Made by a program: the position numbers and the translations under genes. From Chitinophagaceae bacterium (GTDB taxonomy: Bacteria; Bacteroidota; Bacteroidia; Chitinophagales; Chitinophagaceae): a stretch of DNA of 64,000 bases. Location of the stretch: positions 1,426,001-1,490,000 of the forward strand of contig JALHNJ010000001.1 of NCBI GenBank assembly GCA_022843585.1, given 5' to 3'. Positions 1-7,373 of the stretch are shown here, in pieces; within the stretch, counting starts at the first letter, position 1, and every line of letters starts with the position of its first letter. The notes below the pieces were generated by a model. That model did no database searches, had not been told where the DNA came from, and saw nothing but the letters and a program-made list of their open reading frames with translations.

Positions 1-1343
1 AATTTTTGCAGAAGGCCAGGCATAAATAAACCGGGGGTCATAGGCTTTGCCACACATAGCATAATTACCGGCACCATACGAATTGCCGACAACAATAGTA
101 ATTTTTGGTACCACAGAATTTGCAACCGCATTCACCATCTTAGCACCATCTTTTATAATGCCGGAATGTTCGCTGCGACTACCTACCATAAAACCTGTAA
201 CATCCTGTAAAAAAACTAATGGTATTTTTTTCTGGTTGCAATTCAAAATAAAACGGGCAGCTTTATCGGCACTGTCATTATAAATTACACCACCCATTTG
301 CATTTCACCTTTTTTGCTCTTTACAATTTTGCGTTGGTTGGCTACAATACCAATCGCCCATCCATCTACACGGCCATAGCCGCAAACAATTGTTTTGCCA
401 TAATCTTCTTTGAATTGTTCAAATTCACTATCATCAACAATTCTTTCAATTACATCAACAATATCATAGGGCTTTCCATCCTGCGGAAATAAACCGTATA
501 ACTCTTCTACATTTTTTGCAGGAGCTTTTGCTTTCACCCTGTCAAAACCTGCTTTGGGTTTCTCACCCAGCATGGAAAACATTTTTTTAATGTGATCCAT
601 GCATTCCTGCTCGGTCTTGAATTTATAATCAGCAATACCGCTTATTTCTGTATGTGTGACGGCGCCTCCAAGGGTTTCATTATCGATGTCTTCACCAATA
701 GCTGCTTTTACCAAATAGGGTCCGGCTAAATAAATAGAACCATTACCTTCTACCATTAATGTTTCATCACTCATAATTGGTAAGTAAGCACCACCTGCTA
801 CGCAGGGTCCCATTACTGCTGCAATTTGTGTAACGCCCATACCACTCATGCGGGCATTGTTGCGAAAGATGCGGCCAAAATGTTCTTTGTCGGGAAATAT
901 TTCATCCTGCATCGGCAGAAAAACACCGGCACTATCCACTAAATAAATTACCGGCAAATGATTTTCCATTGCTATCTCCTGCAACCGTAAATTCTTTTTT
1001 CCTGTAATGGGAAACCAGGCGCCAGCTTTTACTGTTTGGTCGTTGGCCAGTATCACACATTGCCTGCCGCTTACATAACCAACACCGGCAACGGTACCAC
1101 CTGCAGGGCAACCACCTTGTTCTGCATACATTTCATAACCTGCAAATGCACCTATTTCTATAAACGGTTTATCGCTGTCAATTAAATAAGCGATCCGTTC
1201 ACGGGGAGTGAGTTTGTTTTTTTCTTTTTGTTTTTCGCTGGCTTTTTTCCCACCGCCTTCATATATCTTATCCAGCCTGCGGCGCATTTCACTGAGGCTT
1301 TGTTTGGCAATGTCTTCGTTTTTGTTGAATTCAAGATTCATGT
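1..1343 (-). CDS. acyl-CoA carboxylase, carboxyltransferase (beta) subunit, C-terminus cut by window edge
   Basis: Biotin-dependent carboxyltransferase that passes CO2 from carboxybiotin to an acyl-CoA, most likely 3-methylcrotonyl-CoA (leucine breakdown) or propionyl-CoA; acts in the cytoplasm with a biotin-carrying alpha subunit not seen here. From the ATG at 1343, 447 residues are visible; the family is about 540, so the last 90 or so lie outside. Landmarks: GGCPAGGTVAGVGY from residue 76, GPCVAGGAYLP at 178-188, FLQDVTGFMVG at 377-387, and the oxyanion-type GNSYGAGNYAMCG at 419-431. The second half resembles methylcrotonyl-CoA carboxylase more than acetyl-CoA carboxylase. Substrate choice is inference. 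No competing start: in-frame ATG directly follows a hairpin. Confidence 0.9.
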
Positions 1344-1365
1344 CTTATGTTTCGTTATAAGACAA
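1344..1365 (-). promoter_or_regulatory. perfect inverted repeat abutting the carboxylase start codon
   Basis: Arms GTCTTAT (1344-1350) and ATAAGAC (1359-1365) are perfectly complementary with an 8-base loop. On the minus-strand mRNA the hairpin ends exactly where the ATG begins. It could be an operator for a repressor of the carboxylase or a translation-limiting hairpin; nothing in the sequence separates these. Confidence 0.4.
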
Positions 1366-1429
1366 AGATAGGACTTGCCCGTGTTAGCTTTAGCAAGTAC
1401 GGGAAGCACATTTTATTTTATCGCCGGTA

Positions 1430-1705
1430 TTAGCTATTGGTTTTATTATCACTAACATCAATAGCTTCTATTTTTTTCTTAATCATATTGAGCAGCTCTT
1501 TCTTTTCGCCGGGCTCAATACTTTTTTCAGAGAATATTCTGCCAATAAACTCCATCATGTCGGCACGGGGTCCCCGTTCTTTTCCTCCTTCAAACGGCTT
1601 TTTGGCATCTTCCTGCATTTCTTTAAAGGTAGCAAGTATAAAAACCAGGAATAGAATTACAACAATCGTTGTTAGTATAATGAGATCTAAATTTTCCATG
1701 TTCAT
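1430..1705 (-). CDS. small single-pass membrane protein, unknown function
   Basis: 91 residues from the ATG at 1705. A hydrophobic helix spans about residues 8-26 (LIILTTIVVILFLVFILAT), followed by a charged cytoplasmic-looking tail rich in Lys and Glu. A longer reading exists upstream (ATG at 1762) but would overlap the preceding small gene, so 1705 is preferred: it lies two bases after that gene's stop, a typical translational-coupling arrangement. Family not recognised; the layout (one helix, acidic/basic tail) resembles small accessory subunits, but no function is assigned. Confidence 0.6.
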   Translation of the reverse strand: MNMENLDLIILTTIVVILFLVFILATFKEMQEDAKKPFEGGKERGPRADMMEFIGRIFSEKSIEPGEKKELLNMIKKKIEAIDVSDNKTNS

Positions 1706-1707
1706 GC

Positions 1708-1884
1708 TTATTTTCTTTTTAAGTTGAAAAAGATGAGTAAGCCCAGGATGGTGGGTGGCCATAACCCAATAAATATTGCTCTCATCGGATCTTTAAGAAT
1801 TACATAGTAATATTCGGAGACAAATATTAATACAATCACCAGCACAAGTATTAATAATTCTGACACTTTAAATTTGGAGAGCAT
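1708..1884 (-). CDS. 58-residue membrane protein, unknown function
   Basis: ATG at 1884, TAA at 1708-1710. Two hydrophobic stretches, about residues 9-30 and 36-55, separated by a short KDP segment and ending in NLKRK. The stop codon is separated from the next gene's ATG by only GC, so the two small membrane proteins are almost certainly co-translated. Too short for ordinary gene calling. The support is the continuous open frame, two plausible transmembrane helices with a positive tail, and the tight coupling. Confidence 0.55.
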   Translation of the reverse strand: MLSKFKVSELLILVLVIVLIFVSEYYYVILKDPMRAIFIGLWPPTILGLLIFFNLKRK

Positions 1885-2025
1885 AGCTTATTTTTTATTT
1901 ATCGATTAATTTATTGCAGCACCAAAAAAATCAGGAATGGCTTTAAGGTCATTCGCATAAAACAATCCAGGTTAGTAGAACATTTCATTCTTGTTTTTGT
2001 TTAAAGTTTATAATAATATCTTCTC

Positions 2026-2670
2026 ATGCAATTTTACAATCAGCCAGTAATTGAATCCTGGGAACGTTTCTACCGGGCTAACTTTATCAATAGCCTTACC
2101 GGCTTTAAATCAGTTAGCCTTATTGGAACCGTTAACGAGGATAAACAAACCAACCTTGGAGTTTTCAGTAGTATTGTTCATATAGGTTCTGATCCGGCTT
2201 TGGTTGGATATATTAACCGGCCCCGGGCGGCAGCCCCGCATACGTTGACGAATATTGAGTCAACGGGTGTTTATACCATTAATCATATTCTTCCTTCTTT
2301 TGTAGAAAAAGCACACCAGGCCAGTGCTAAATATCCTGATGGTGTTTCAGAATTTGAAGAAGTGCAACTAGCACCACAATATATAGGCGATTTTCCTGCT
2401 CCATTTGTAGGAGAGAGCCTGGTGAAGTATGGCTTAACATTGCAGGAGATAATTCCTTTAACAATCAACAATACTTTTTTGGTGATTGGAAAAATTCAAT
2501 GTGTAATAATGGAGAATGATCTGTTACAACCAGATGGATTTATTGATCTGCATAAAGCCGGAACGGTTTGTAGTAACGGAATTGATAGTTATTATAGCAC
2601 CCAGCCAATAGGCCGGTTGAGCTATGCAAAGCCCGGACAAAAGCTAGTATTAAAATCTCACCATGAGTAA
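2026..2670 (+). CDS. flavin reductase family protein (FMN-binding split barrel)
   Basis: 214 residues. The N-terminal half carries the flavin-reductase-like pattern (RANFINSLTGFKSVSLIGT, then NLGVFSSIVHIGSDPALVGYINRP), typical of FMN-binding reductases that supply reduced flavin or act as standalone NAD(P)H:flavin oxidoreductases. Cytoplasmic, no signal peptide. It overlaps the following DUF2071 gene by 8 bases, so the two are expressed together. Substrate and electron acceptor cannot be told from the sequence. Confidence 0.85.
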   Translation: MQFYNQPVIESWERFYRANFINSLTGFKSVSLIGTVNEDKQTNLGVFSSIVHIGSDPALVGYINRPRAAAPHTLTNIESTGVYTINHILPSFVEKAHQASAKYPDGVSEFEEVQLAPQYIGDFPAPFVGESLVKYGLTLQEIIPLTINNTFLVIGKIQCVIMENDLLQPDGFIDLHKAGTVCSNGIDSYYSTQPIGRLSYAKPGQKLVLKSHHE

Positions 2671-3403
2671 TAAAATATTTTTATCGGCCCGTTGGGAATA
2701 CCTGACGATGTTCAACTACGAGGTAGATCCACAAATTTTACAGAAGCATATACCGCCGGGAACTGAGATCGATTATTTTGATGGTAAGGCGCTGGTAAGT
2801 ATTGTTGGTTTTCTGTTTAATAATACCAAAGTGTTAGGTGTACGTTGGCCTTTTCATGCAAATTTTGAAGAAGCGAATTTGCGGTATTATATTAAACGTT
2901 TTGATGGCAGGGAATGGAAAAGGGGAGTAGGCTTTGTTTCGGAGATTGTGCCCAAACCTCTTGTATCTACCATGGCTAATTTGTTCTATAACGAACATTA
3001 CAGTACGGCAAAAATGAATCACCAGGTAGTGGAGAAACCGGGTAACTTGTTGGTAGAGTATAGCTGGCAAAAAAGAAATCAACACCGCAATGTGATCCGT
3101 GTTAATGCCACACCGGAAATGCAGGAAATAGAAAATGGTTCAGCAGCAGAATTTATCTTCGAACATTATTTTGGATACAATCAATACAATTCCACCAGCA
3201 CTATTGAGTATGCGGTGCAACATCCACGTTGGCAAATTTATCCCGTAACCAGTTACTCCATTGATTGTGATATTGAACAGCTCTACGGAAAGGAGTTTGT
3301 TCCCTTTATTTCCAACCAACAGCCTCATTCAGTTTTCCTGGCAAGGGGATCTGCTGTAACAGTAAAGATGCCGGTAAAAATAAAAGGATTAAAAAAGGTG
3401 TAG
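2663..3403 (+). CDS. DUF2071 (YqjF-like) family protein
   Basis: 246 residues with the DUF2071 pattern: an N-terminal LSARWEYLTMFNYEVDP stretch, DYFDGKALVSIVGFLF, then the ANLRYYIKRFDGREWKRGVGF core. The family is a cytoplasmic acetoacetate-decarboxylase-like fold with no established reaction. Translation is coupled to the flavin reductase (ATG inside its last codons). A strong convergent terminator follows 28 bases after the stop. Confidence 0.8.
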   Translation: MSNKIFLSARWEYLTMFNYEVDPQILQKHIPPGTEIDYFDGKALVSIVGFLFNNTKVLGVRWPFHANFEEANLRYYIKRFDGREWKRGVGFVSEIVPKPLVSTMANLFYNEHYSTAKMNHQVVEKPGNLLVEYSWQKRNQHRNVIRVNATPEMQEIENGSAAEFIFEHYFGYNQYNSTSTIEYAVQHPRWQIYPVTSYSIDCDIEQLYGKEFVPFISNQQPHSVFLARGSAVTVKMPVKIKGLKKV

Positions 3404-3430
3404 CTGAATTTTTAAGAATTTAAGTATACA

Positions 3431-3465
3431 ATAATAAAGGCTCCTTCATCAGGAGCCTTTATTAT
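3431..3465. terminator. bidirectional terminator between DUF2071 and fasciclin genes
   Basis: Perfect 15-bp stem (3431-3445 with 3451-3465) around the loop TCATC, with the GC-rich core GGCTCCT flanked by A/T tracts on both sides, so it can serve both convergent genes. Confidence 0.85.
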
Positions 3466-3479
3466 AAATATGTTATTTA

Positions 3480-3995
3480 TTATTTTGGAAGAACAACTGT
3501 ATCAATAACATGTATGATGCCGTTGCTGCCTTTTAGATCGGTAGCAGTAACAAATGCCACGCCGCCTTTTTCATCTGTTAATTTCACTTTGCCATTATCT
3601 ATGGTAGCAGTAAGTGTATTGCCACTAACCGTTGTTAAAACAGCCTTTCCTTTTCCGGATTTAATAGCTGCAATAACTGCATTAGCATCCAAATTGCCAG
3701 CTACTACATGGTACGTAAGAACTTTTACCAGTGCAGCTTTGTTTTCTGGTTTCAGTAAGAAATCAACAGTACCTGCCGGTAGTTTTGCAAACGCATCATT
3801 TACCGGTGCAAAAACAGTAAAGGGGCCCGCACTTTTTAATGTTTCAACAAGACCTGCTGCTTTTACAGCTGCTACCAGTGTTGAATGTGCCTCAGAACCC
3901 ACGGCGATATCAACGATATCTTTTTCCTGTGCAGTAGCAACATTCGATAACAGAACAGCCACAGCCATTAAGGCTGATTGCAATAATTTTTTCAT
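3480..3995 (-). CDS. secreted fasciclin (FAS1) domain protein
   Basis: 171 residues: signal peptide of about 22 residues ending ATAQ, then one FAS1 domain (about 27-170). The two conserved FAS1 boxes are visible: [17 protein letters not shown] with [10 protein letters not shown] following, and [16 protein letters not shown] at the C-terminus. FAS1 domains mediate adhesion or matrix interactions; here it is a single-domain periplasmic or secreted protein. Monocistronic, facing the terminator at 3431. Confidence 0.9.
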   Translation of the reverse strand: MKKLLQSALMAVAVLLSNVATAQEKDIVDIAVGSEAHSTLVAAVKAAGLVETLKSAGPFTVFAPVNDAFAKLPAGTVDFLLKPENKAALVKVLTYHVVAGNLDANAVIAAIKSGKGKAVLTTVSGNTLTATIDNGKVKLTDEKGGVAFVTATDLKGSNGIIHVIDTVVLPK

Positions 3996-4212
3996 TGATT
4001 AAATTTTAATTTTTTAGTTGAGTATTTTATTTGAATGCATGAATAACCATTTTGCTGCAGGTTGGTTCGTAATGTGAATAAAAGTTGGAGAATACTTTTA
4101 TTTGTTTATTTTATTTTGCAATACATTTCAAATCTTTAAACAATCAGGCAATAGCATTCCATATTATCAATGGGAGTCGGGGTTCTAAAAACTTCAATAA
4201 CTTTACTGTATT

Positions 4213-4890
4213 ATGAAAAAACTTCATCTCAGCATTTTCGCTTTGTTAGTTACAACGGTTCTTTCGGCACAACAGTTAGAACAAGTAAGTTTTGCGAATG
4301 CATCTACCCTTACTTCCTTTGGTTTTATTGCAGACCGCAATGTGCTGATCCGCATTAGCCCCGAAGGAAAAATAATGGAGTGGGGGATTGAAGTAAAAGC
4401 CGACCGTGCCGAATATTATGCGCCGCAACTGCAACCCTATATGGGCCGGGTAGAATATTTTACAGACGATATTGATCCGGCTATTAAAGGCAAGGTGAAA
4501 AGTATTGGCACCTGCAATTTTACTTATTACGGTTCTTCGGAGATTGCCAGTAAGGCTGGAAAAATAAGAACCATTGGCTACCAGGCGGTAGATTATTTTA
4601 CCAATTTTGATAATGCGGCGCAAGATGGTAAAATAAAATTAGTTGGTTCCACCACCTTCGATTACTATTCTTCCTTTGAAAACGAAATGTTCAAAGGCAA
4701 ATTAAAATCCGTGGCTAATAATGCTATTACTTATCATTCTTCTTTTGATGATAAATTGATACGGGGCAGATTAAAATCTATCGGCTCTACCAATTTTCAA
4801 TGGTACACTTCTTTGGATATTGGAAGGTCTGGGTTAAAATCCGGCAGCTACCGCCAGCGCATCGGTAGCATCACTTACATATTATTATAA
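4213..4890 (+). CDS. secreted protein with five degenerate ~25-residue repeats, unknown function
   Basis: 225 residues. Signal peptide MKKLHLSIFALLVTTVLSAQ. From about residue 75 to 215 the chain is built of repeats of the form GKxKSIGxxxFxYYSSFE (GKVKSIGTCNFTYYGSSE, GKIKLVGSTTFDYYSSFE, GKLKSVANNAITYHSSFD and others), alternating basic and aromatic positions as expected of a small beta-repeat or solenoid. No family recognised. The start is the first ATG before the signal peptide. A terminator follows at 4928. Confidence 0.65.
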   Translation: MKKLHLSIFALLVTTVLSAQQLEQVSFANASTLTSFGFIADRNVLIRISPEGKIMEWGIEVKADRAEYYAPQLQPYMGRVEYFTDDIDPAIKGKVKSIGTCNFTYYGSSEIASKAGKIRTIGYQAVDYFTNFDNAAQDGKIKLVGSTTFDYYSSFENEMFKGKLKSVANNAITYHSSFDDKLIRGRLKSIGSTNFQWYTSLDIGRSGLKSGSYRQRIGSITYILL

Positions 4891-4927
4891 CTACTTTGTA
4901 TATAAAGAATTTCATTTTCACTAGTAT

Positions 4928-4951
4928 GCCGGGCTTTTGTCCGGCTTTTTT
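4928..4951 (+). terminator. intrinsic terminator after the repeat protein
   Basis: GCCGGG (4928-4933) pairs with TCCGGC (4940-4945), including one G-T pair, followed by six T. Placed 37 bases after the stop at 4890. Confidence 0.7.
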
Positions 4952-5037
4952 GTGGGTGTTAGATTTTTTGCAAAAAATTATTTTTTGTATTGATAGGTGT
5001 TTCCTTTCATCAACCGAATTGCTGTAAGTACAACACA

Positions 5038-5577
5038 TTATTCAAAAGTGTTTATGGTAAAGTGGTTGTTGAAAATACTAACAGCAACCAAGGCGTAGGT
5101 TGGTTTTTCTTTGGATGGAGCATTATTTTCAGGTAAAAGAGTTGCCCAAATTTGTGTTGCAGATGGCTTTCCAACTGCTGTAGATGGTCTTCCAACCCGT
5201 GGAAGAAGGCTTCCAACTGCTGTAGATGGTCTTCCAACCCGTGGAAGAAGGCTTCCAACTGCTGTAAGTGGTCTTCCAACTGTTGTAAGTGGTCTTCCAA
5301 CTCGTGTAAGAGGGCTTCCAATTGCTGTAAGTGGCCTTTCAACTCGTGTAAGAGGGCTTCCAACTGCTGTAAGTGGCCTTCCAACTCATGTAAGTTGGCT
5401 TCCAACTGCTGTAAGCTGCCATTCTGTTACTGTAAGAAGCCTTCCAACTGATGTAAGAAGGCTTCCAACTGCTGTTTTGCTTACTTCAAATTGCCCGCAA
5501 TGACGAGATACTATTGTAATTGCTTGTTCCTGAACCGGAAGTGATAAAACTGCTGATTTGACAGATTGTACCTTCAT
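5038..5577 (-). pseudogene. repeat-built reading frame interrupted by one nonsense codon
   Basis: From the ATG at 5577 a frame of 180 codons runs to the TAA at 5038-5040, broken only by a TGA at 5386-5388. The non-repeat N-terminus (residues 1-36; contains LSLPVQEQ and CGQFEVSKTAVGS) leads into about 15 seven-residue repeats of the type PLTAVGR/PLTRVGS, and a unique tail follows. At the TGA the neighbouring repeat units have CGA (Arg), so a single C-to-T change explains the stop. The repeat DNA also leaves other frames open, so coding is not proven. An inverted repeat (5570-5576 with 5584-5590) covers the start codon. Confidence 0.4.
5168..5482. repeat. 21-bp tandem repeat array, about 15 units
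   Basis: Fifteen consecutive 21-base units with no spacers, starting at 5168, 5189, 5210 and so on; consensus CTTCCAACTGCTGTAAGTGG plus one variable base. Two unit subtypes alternate (GCTGTAAGTGG and TCGTGTAAGAGG, or CCGTGGAAGAAGG at the left end), showing growth by 42-bp steps. A further diverged unit precedes 5168. Because 21 is a multiple of three, every frame gives 7-residue repeats; one minus frame reads LEALLHELEGHLQQ, a perfect leucine heptad. Confidence 0.9.
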
Positions 5578-5665
5578 GGAAAGTGAAGGTAAAATGGAAG
5601 CAACTACAAAGAATCCTACGTTAGTAGTACTTATAAAAGGTAACCTTTAGGACTTAAAGGATTTG

Positions 5666-5807
5666 ATATACCCCATTAGTGGTATTTTATTTAGTTGTTA
5701 GTGATAACACTAACAACGGCTTACTTGCGGAGACATTAAAATTCCTTTGCGTAGAGCGACATCGGGGCAATTATTTATTGGACACGAACCAAGGTGAAGG
5801 GGTATAT
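5666..5807. other. 142-bp segment bounded by 9-bp inverted repeats, with a central hairpin
   Basis: ATATACCCC (5666-5674) and GGGGTATAT (5799-5807) are perfect inverted repeats. Inside, GTTGTTAGTG (5694-5703) and CACTAACAAC (5708-5717) form a perfect 10-bp hairpin with loop ATAA. There is no supported gene between 5578 and 5976; this is the only structure seen. It may be a small non-autonomous element remnant or the control region of the TIR gene. Confidence 0.4.
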
Positions 5808-5976
5808 TCTGGTGGATTGTCATAACGACAACATAATATGTATAACATCAAAGCATTGATTTTCATTGCTTACTTTTCTTGGACTAGTACGTCTTATATC
5901 ATAAATTTAATTGTTGTAAGCAACCCCAAAAAAGACCCTGCTGCATTTAGGAGATAATACTAAAGCAAAAGTTTTA

Positions 5977-6513
5977 ATGATTATAAACGAAAGCAAATTT
6001 TTTAGAGATACAAAAAGTCACGAAGGACTAAAATTTATTTTAGAGAATTTTTCTGATCAGCTAAAGTCTACAGATAATCCAATTTTTATCTCCCACAAAC
6101 ATGGTGAAGCACAATATGTATATCGTCTGAAAGAATTATTAAAAAAATATGGATTTACGGGGTATGTGGATTGGGAAGACGATTCAATGCCAAAAGAAAC
6201 CTCAGGAGAGACTGCGATGAAAATAAAGAAAAAAATTATTGAAGCCAGTAAATTTATATTGATAGCCACAAATGCTGCTATTGAGTCAAAATGGTGTAAT
6301 TGGGAAATCGGATTTGCAGATAGTCACAAATATTTAAATCACATTGCATTATTAGCTTTAAAGCCTGATAACAATAATTATGAAGGAGAAGAGTATTTAC
6401 AGATCTATCCATCAATCCAGACGAGTAGTAATGTAAATGAAAATGCAAATTATTATGTTATTTATCCTGATGGAACTAAAAAAGGTATTCTTGAATGGTT
6501 GAAACTTAAATAA
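5977..6513 (+). CDS. TIR-domain protein, putative NAD-cleaving immune effector
   Basis: 178 residues; TIR fold from about 33 to 150. Beta-A strand NPIFISHKHGE (34-44), GYVDWEDDSMP (62-72), and SKWCNWEIGF (104-113) with the catalytic-type Glu at 110 seen in bacterial and plant TIR NADases. No signal peptide or other domain. Established: bacterial TIRs of this kind act in anti-phage systems such as Thoeris and TIR-STING, cleaving NAD+ or making cyclic ADP-ribose signals. No ThsA or other receptor is present nearby. Six bases downstream lies a truncated membrane-protein reading frame, its likely former partner. A defence role is inferred. Confidence 0.85.
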   Translation: MIINESKFFRDTKSHEGLKFILENFSDQLKSTDNPIFISHKHGEAQYVYRLKELLKKYGFTGYVDWEDDSMPKETSGETAMKIKKKIIEASKFILIATNAAIESKWCNWEIGFADSHKYLNHIALLALKPDNNNYEGEEYLQIYPSIQTSSNVNENANYYVIYPDGTKKGILEWLKLK

Positions 6514-6519
6514 GTCAAA

Positions 6520-6633
6520 ATGAACAATAGTAATGACAATAAAATAAAGCATCTTGAATTTATTCAGTTGACAATAACTAGAATGAATGTAAACTCGTTT
6601 TTAGTCAAAGGTTGGTGTCTTGTCCTGAAATAG
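6520..6633 (+). pseudogene. truncated membrane-protein partner of the TIR gene (37 codons left)
   Basis: ATG at 6520, six bases after the TIR stop; reads KIKHLEFIQLTITRMNVNSF, then LVKGWCLVLK and TAG. I recall this KxKHLEFIQ-x-IxRM-x-xNSFxxKGW start from a widespread uncharacterised bacterial family of about 150 residues with several transmembrane helices. Here the frame ends just as the first helix begins, exactly where a foreign-looking sequence (TGTCCTGAAATAGGTTGACA at 6621) starts, so the rest of the gene has been lost. Family identification is from memory. Confidence 0.55.
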
Positions 6634-6665
6634 GTTGACAGTAAATCAACCAAAATGAACATTAG

Positions 6666-6872
6666 AAAAGAAGCGGCAAGAGAGTATTTAAGCGTTTGCT
6701 ATGGAAAGATAAAATTAACTCTGTGCTGAATGGATGAAATATTTTTAAGAGCAAAAATCTATTGCGAACAGCATACAAAAAGAATTAAGCGAAACCGATA
6801 AGATCGGTTTATGAGTTGTATGAGTTGTATGAGTTGAAAGAGGAGGAAATAGACATCATAGAAAACAATTAA
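6666..6872 (+). pseudogene. decayed C-terminus of a type IIG-like restriction-modification enzyme
   Basis: Three frames carry consecutive fragments: WKDKINSVLN (from 6702), then WMKYF-stop-EQKSIANSIQ and KELSETDKI, then VYELYELYELKEEEIDII ending ENN and TAA at 6870-6872. Joined, they match the recalled C-terminal signature of Eco57I/TaqI-type combined methylase-nucleases (NEWMxYFEEQK ... ETDKxID-x-LVYELYGLTEEEI). At least two frameshifts and one stop (TAA within MKYF-EQK) are present, and TATGAGTTG is repeated three times (6810-6836) where the family has one VYELYGL. The remaining 800 or more residues are gone. Confidence 0.5.
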
Positions 6873-6895
6873 ACTCAACCATTGAAACAAAAGAA

Positions 6896-7372
6896 ATGAA
6901 ACAACTATTTACTCTCCTATCCCTCGGTGTTTTTGCCTGCAACCAACCAACCAATAAAGAAACCGCAGAAGGTGACTGGATAAAAGGAACGGACACTGAG
7001 CAAATAAAAACTATTGAAAAACATTTTCGTGGTTTTGACAATACCATGGTTGAGACTGGCTATCGCTACCAGGAACTTTACTGGGCAGGGCTAGACCAGA
7101 ATTGGGAGTATGCCGACTATCAAATTGCAAAAATCAAGCTTGCCATTGAAACCGGTTTAGAACGCAGGCCAAAAAGGGCACCCTCTTCGCAGCATTTTTT
7201 GAATTATGTTTTGCCCGACATGAAAAAATCGGTGGAGAGCAAAGACACAGCGAACTTCAATAAAAGTTTTCTGACTTTAACAACCAACTGCAACAGTTGC
7301 CATGCAATGGAAAAAGTACCTTTTTTTAATGTGCAAATTCCCAGCGAAAGAAATTCTTCCATAAAAAAATAA
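6896..7372 (+). CDS. lipoprotein with a c-type haem motif (monohaem cytochrome-like)
   Basis: 158 residues. Lipoprotein signal MKQLFTLLSLGVFAC (Cys 15), so anchored on the periplasmic side. One haem-binding CNSCH at 132-136 near the C-terminus, after a helical domain; this fits small cytochrome c'-like or single-haem proteins. First gene of a three-gene operon with DoxX and ChrA (next start two bases after this stop). Electron partner unknown; association with DoxX suggests a redox role. Confidence 0.75.
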   Translation: MKQLFTLLSLGVFACNQPTNKETAEGDWIKGTDTEQIKTIEKHFRGFDNTMVETGYRYQELYWAGLDQNWEYADYQIAKIKLAIETGLERRPKRAPSSQHFLNYVLPDMKKSVESKDTANFNKSFLTLTTNCNSCHAMEKVPFFNVQIPSERNSSIKK

Positions 7373-7373
7373 G

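Noticed and set aside
4073-4109. Further copy of the bipartite motif before the repeat protein
   Set aside because: Box A 10 of 14 but box B only 3 of 7; within chance.
5052-5405. Minus-strand frame of leucine heptads over the 21-bp array
   Set aside because: Its ATG arises from one variant unit and all frames are open because of the repeat period; kept only as a repeat property.
5168-5482. CRISPR array
   Set aside because: Units are contiguous 21-mers with no spacers, no palindromic repeat and no cas genes.
5111-5503. Plus-strand frames over the repeat array
   Set aside because: Same repeat artefact; no credible start context or unique domain.
5977-6513. Complete Thoeris system
   Set aside because: No ThsA-type or macro-domain gene in the neighbourhood.
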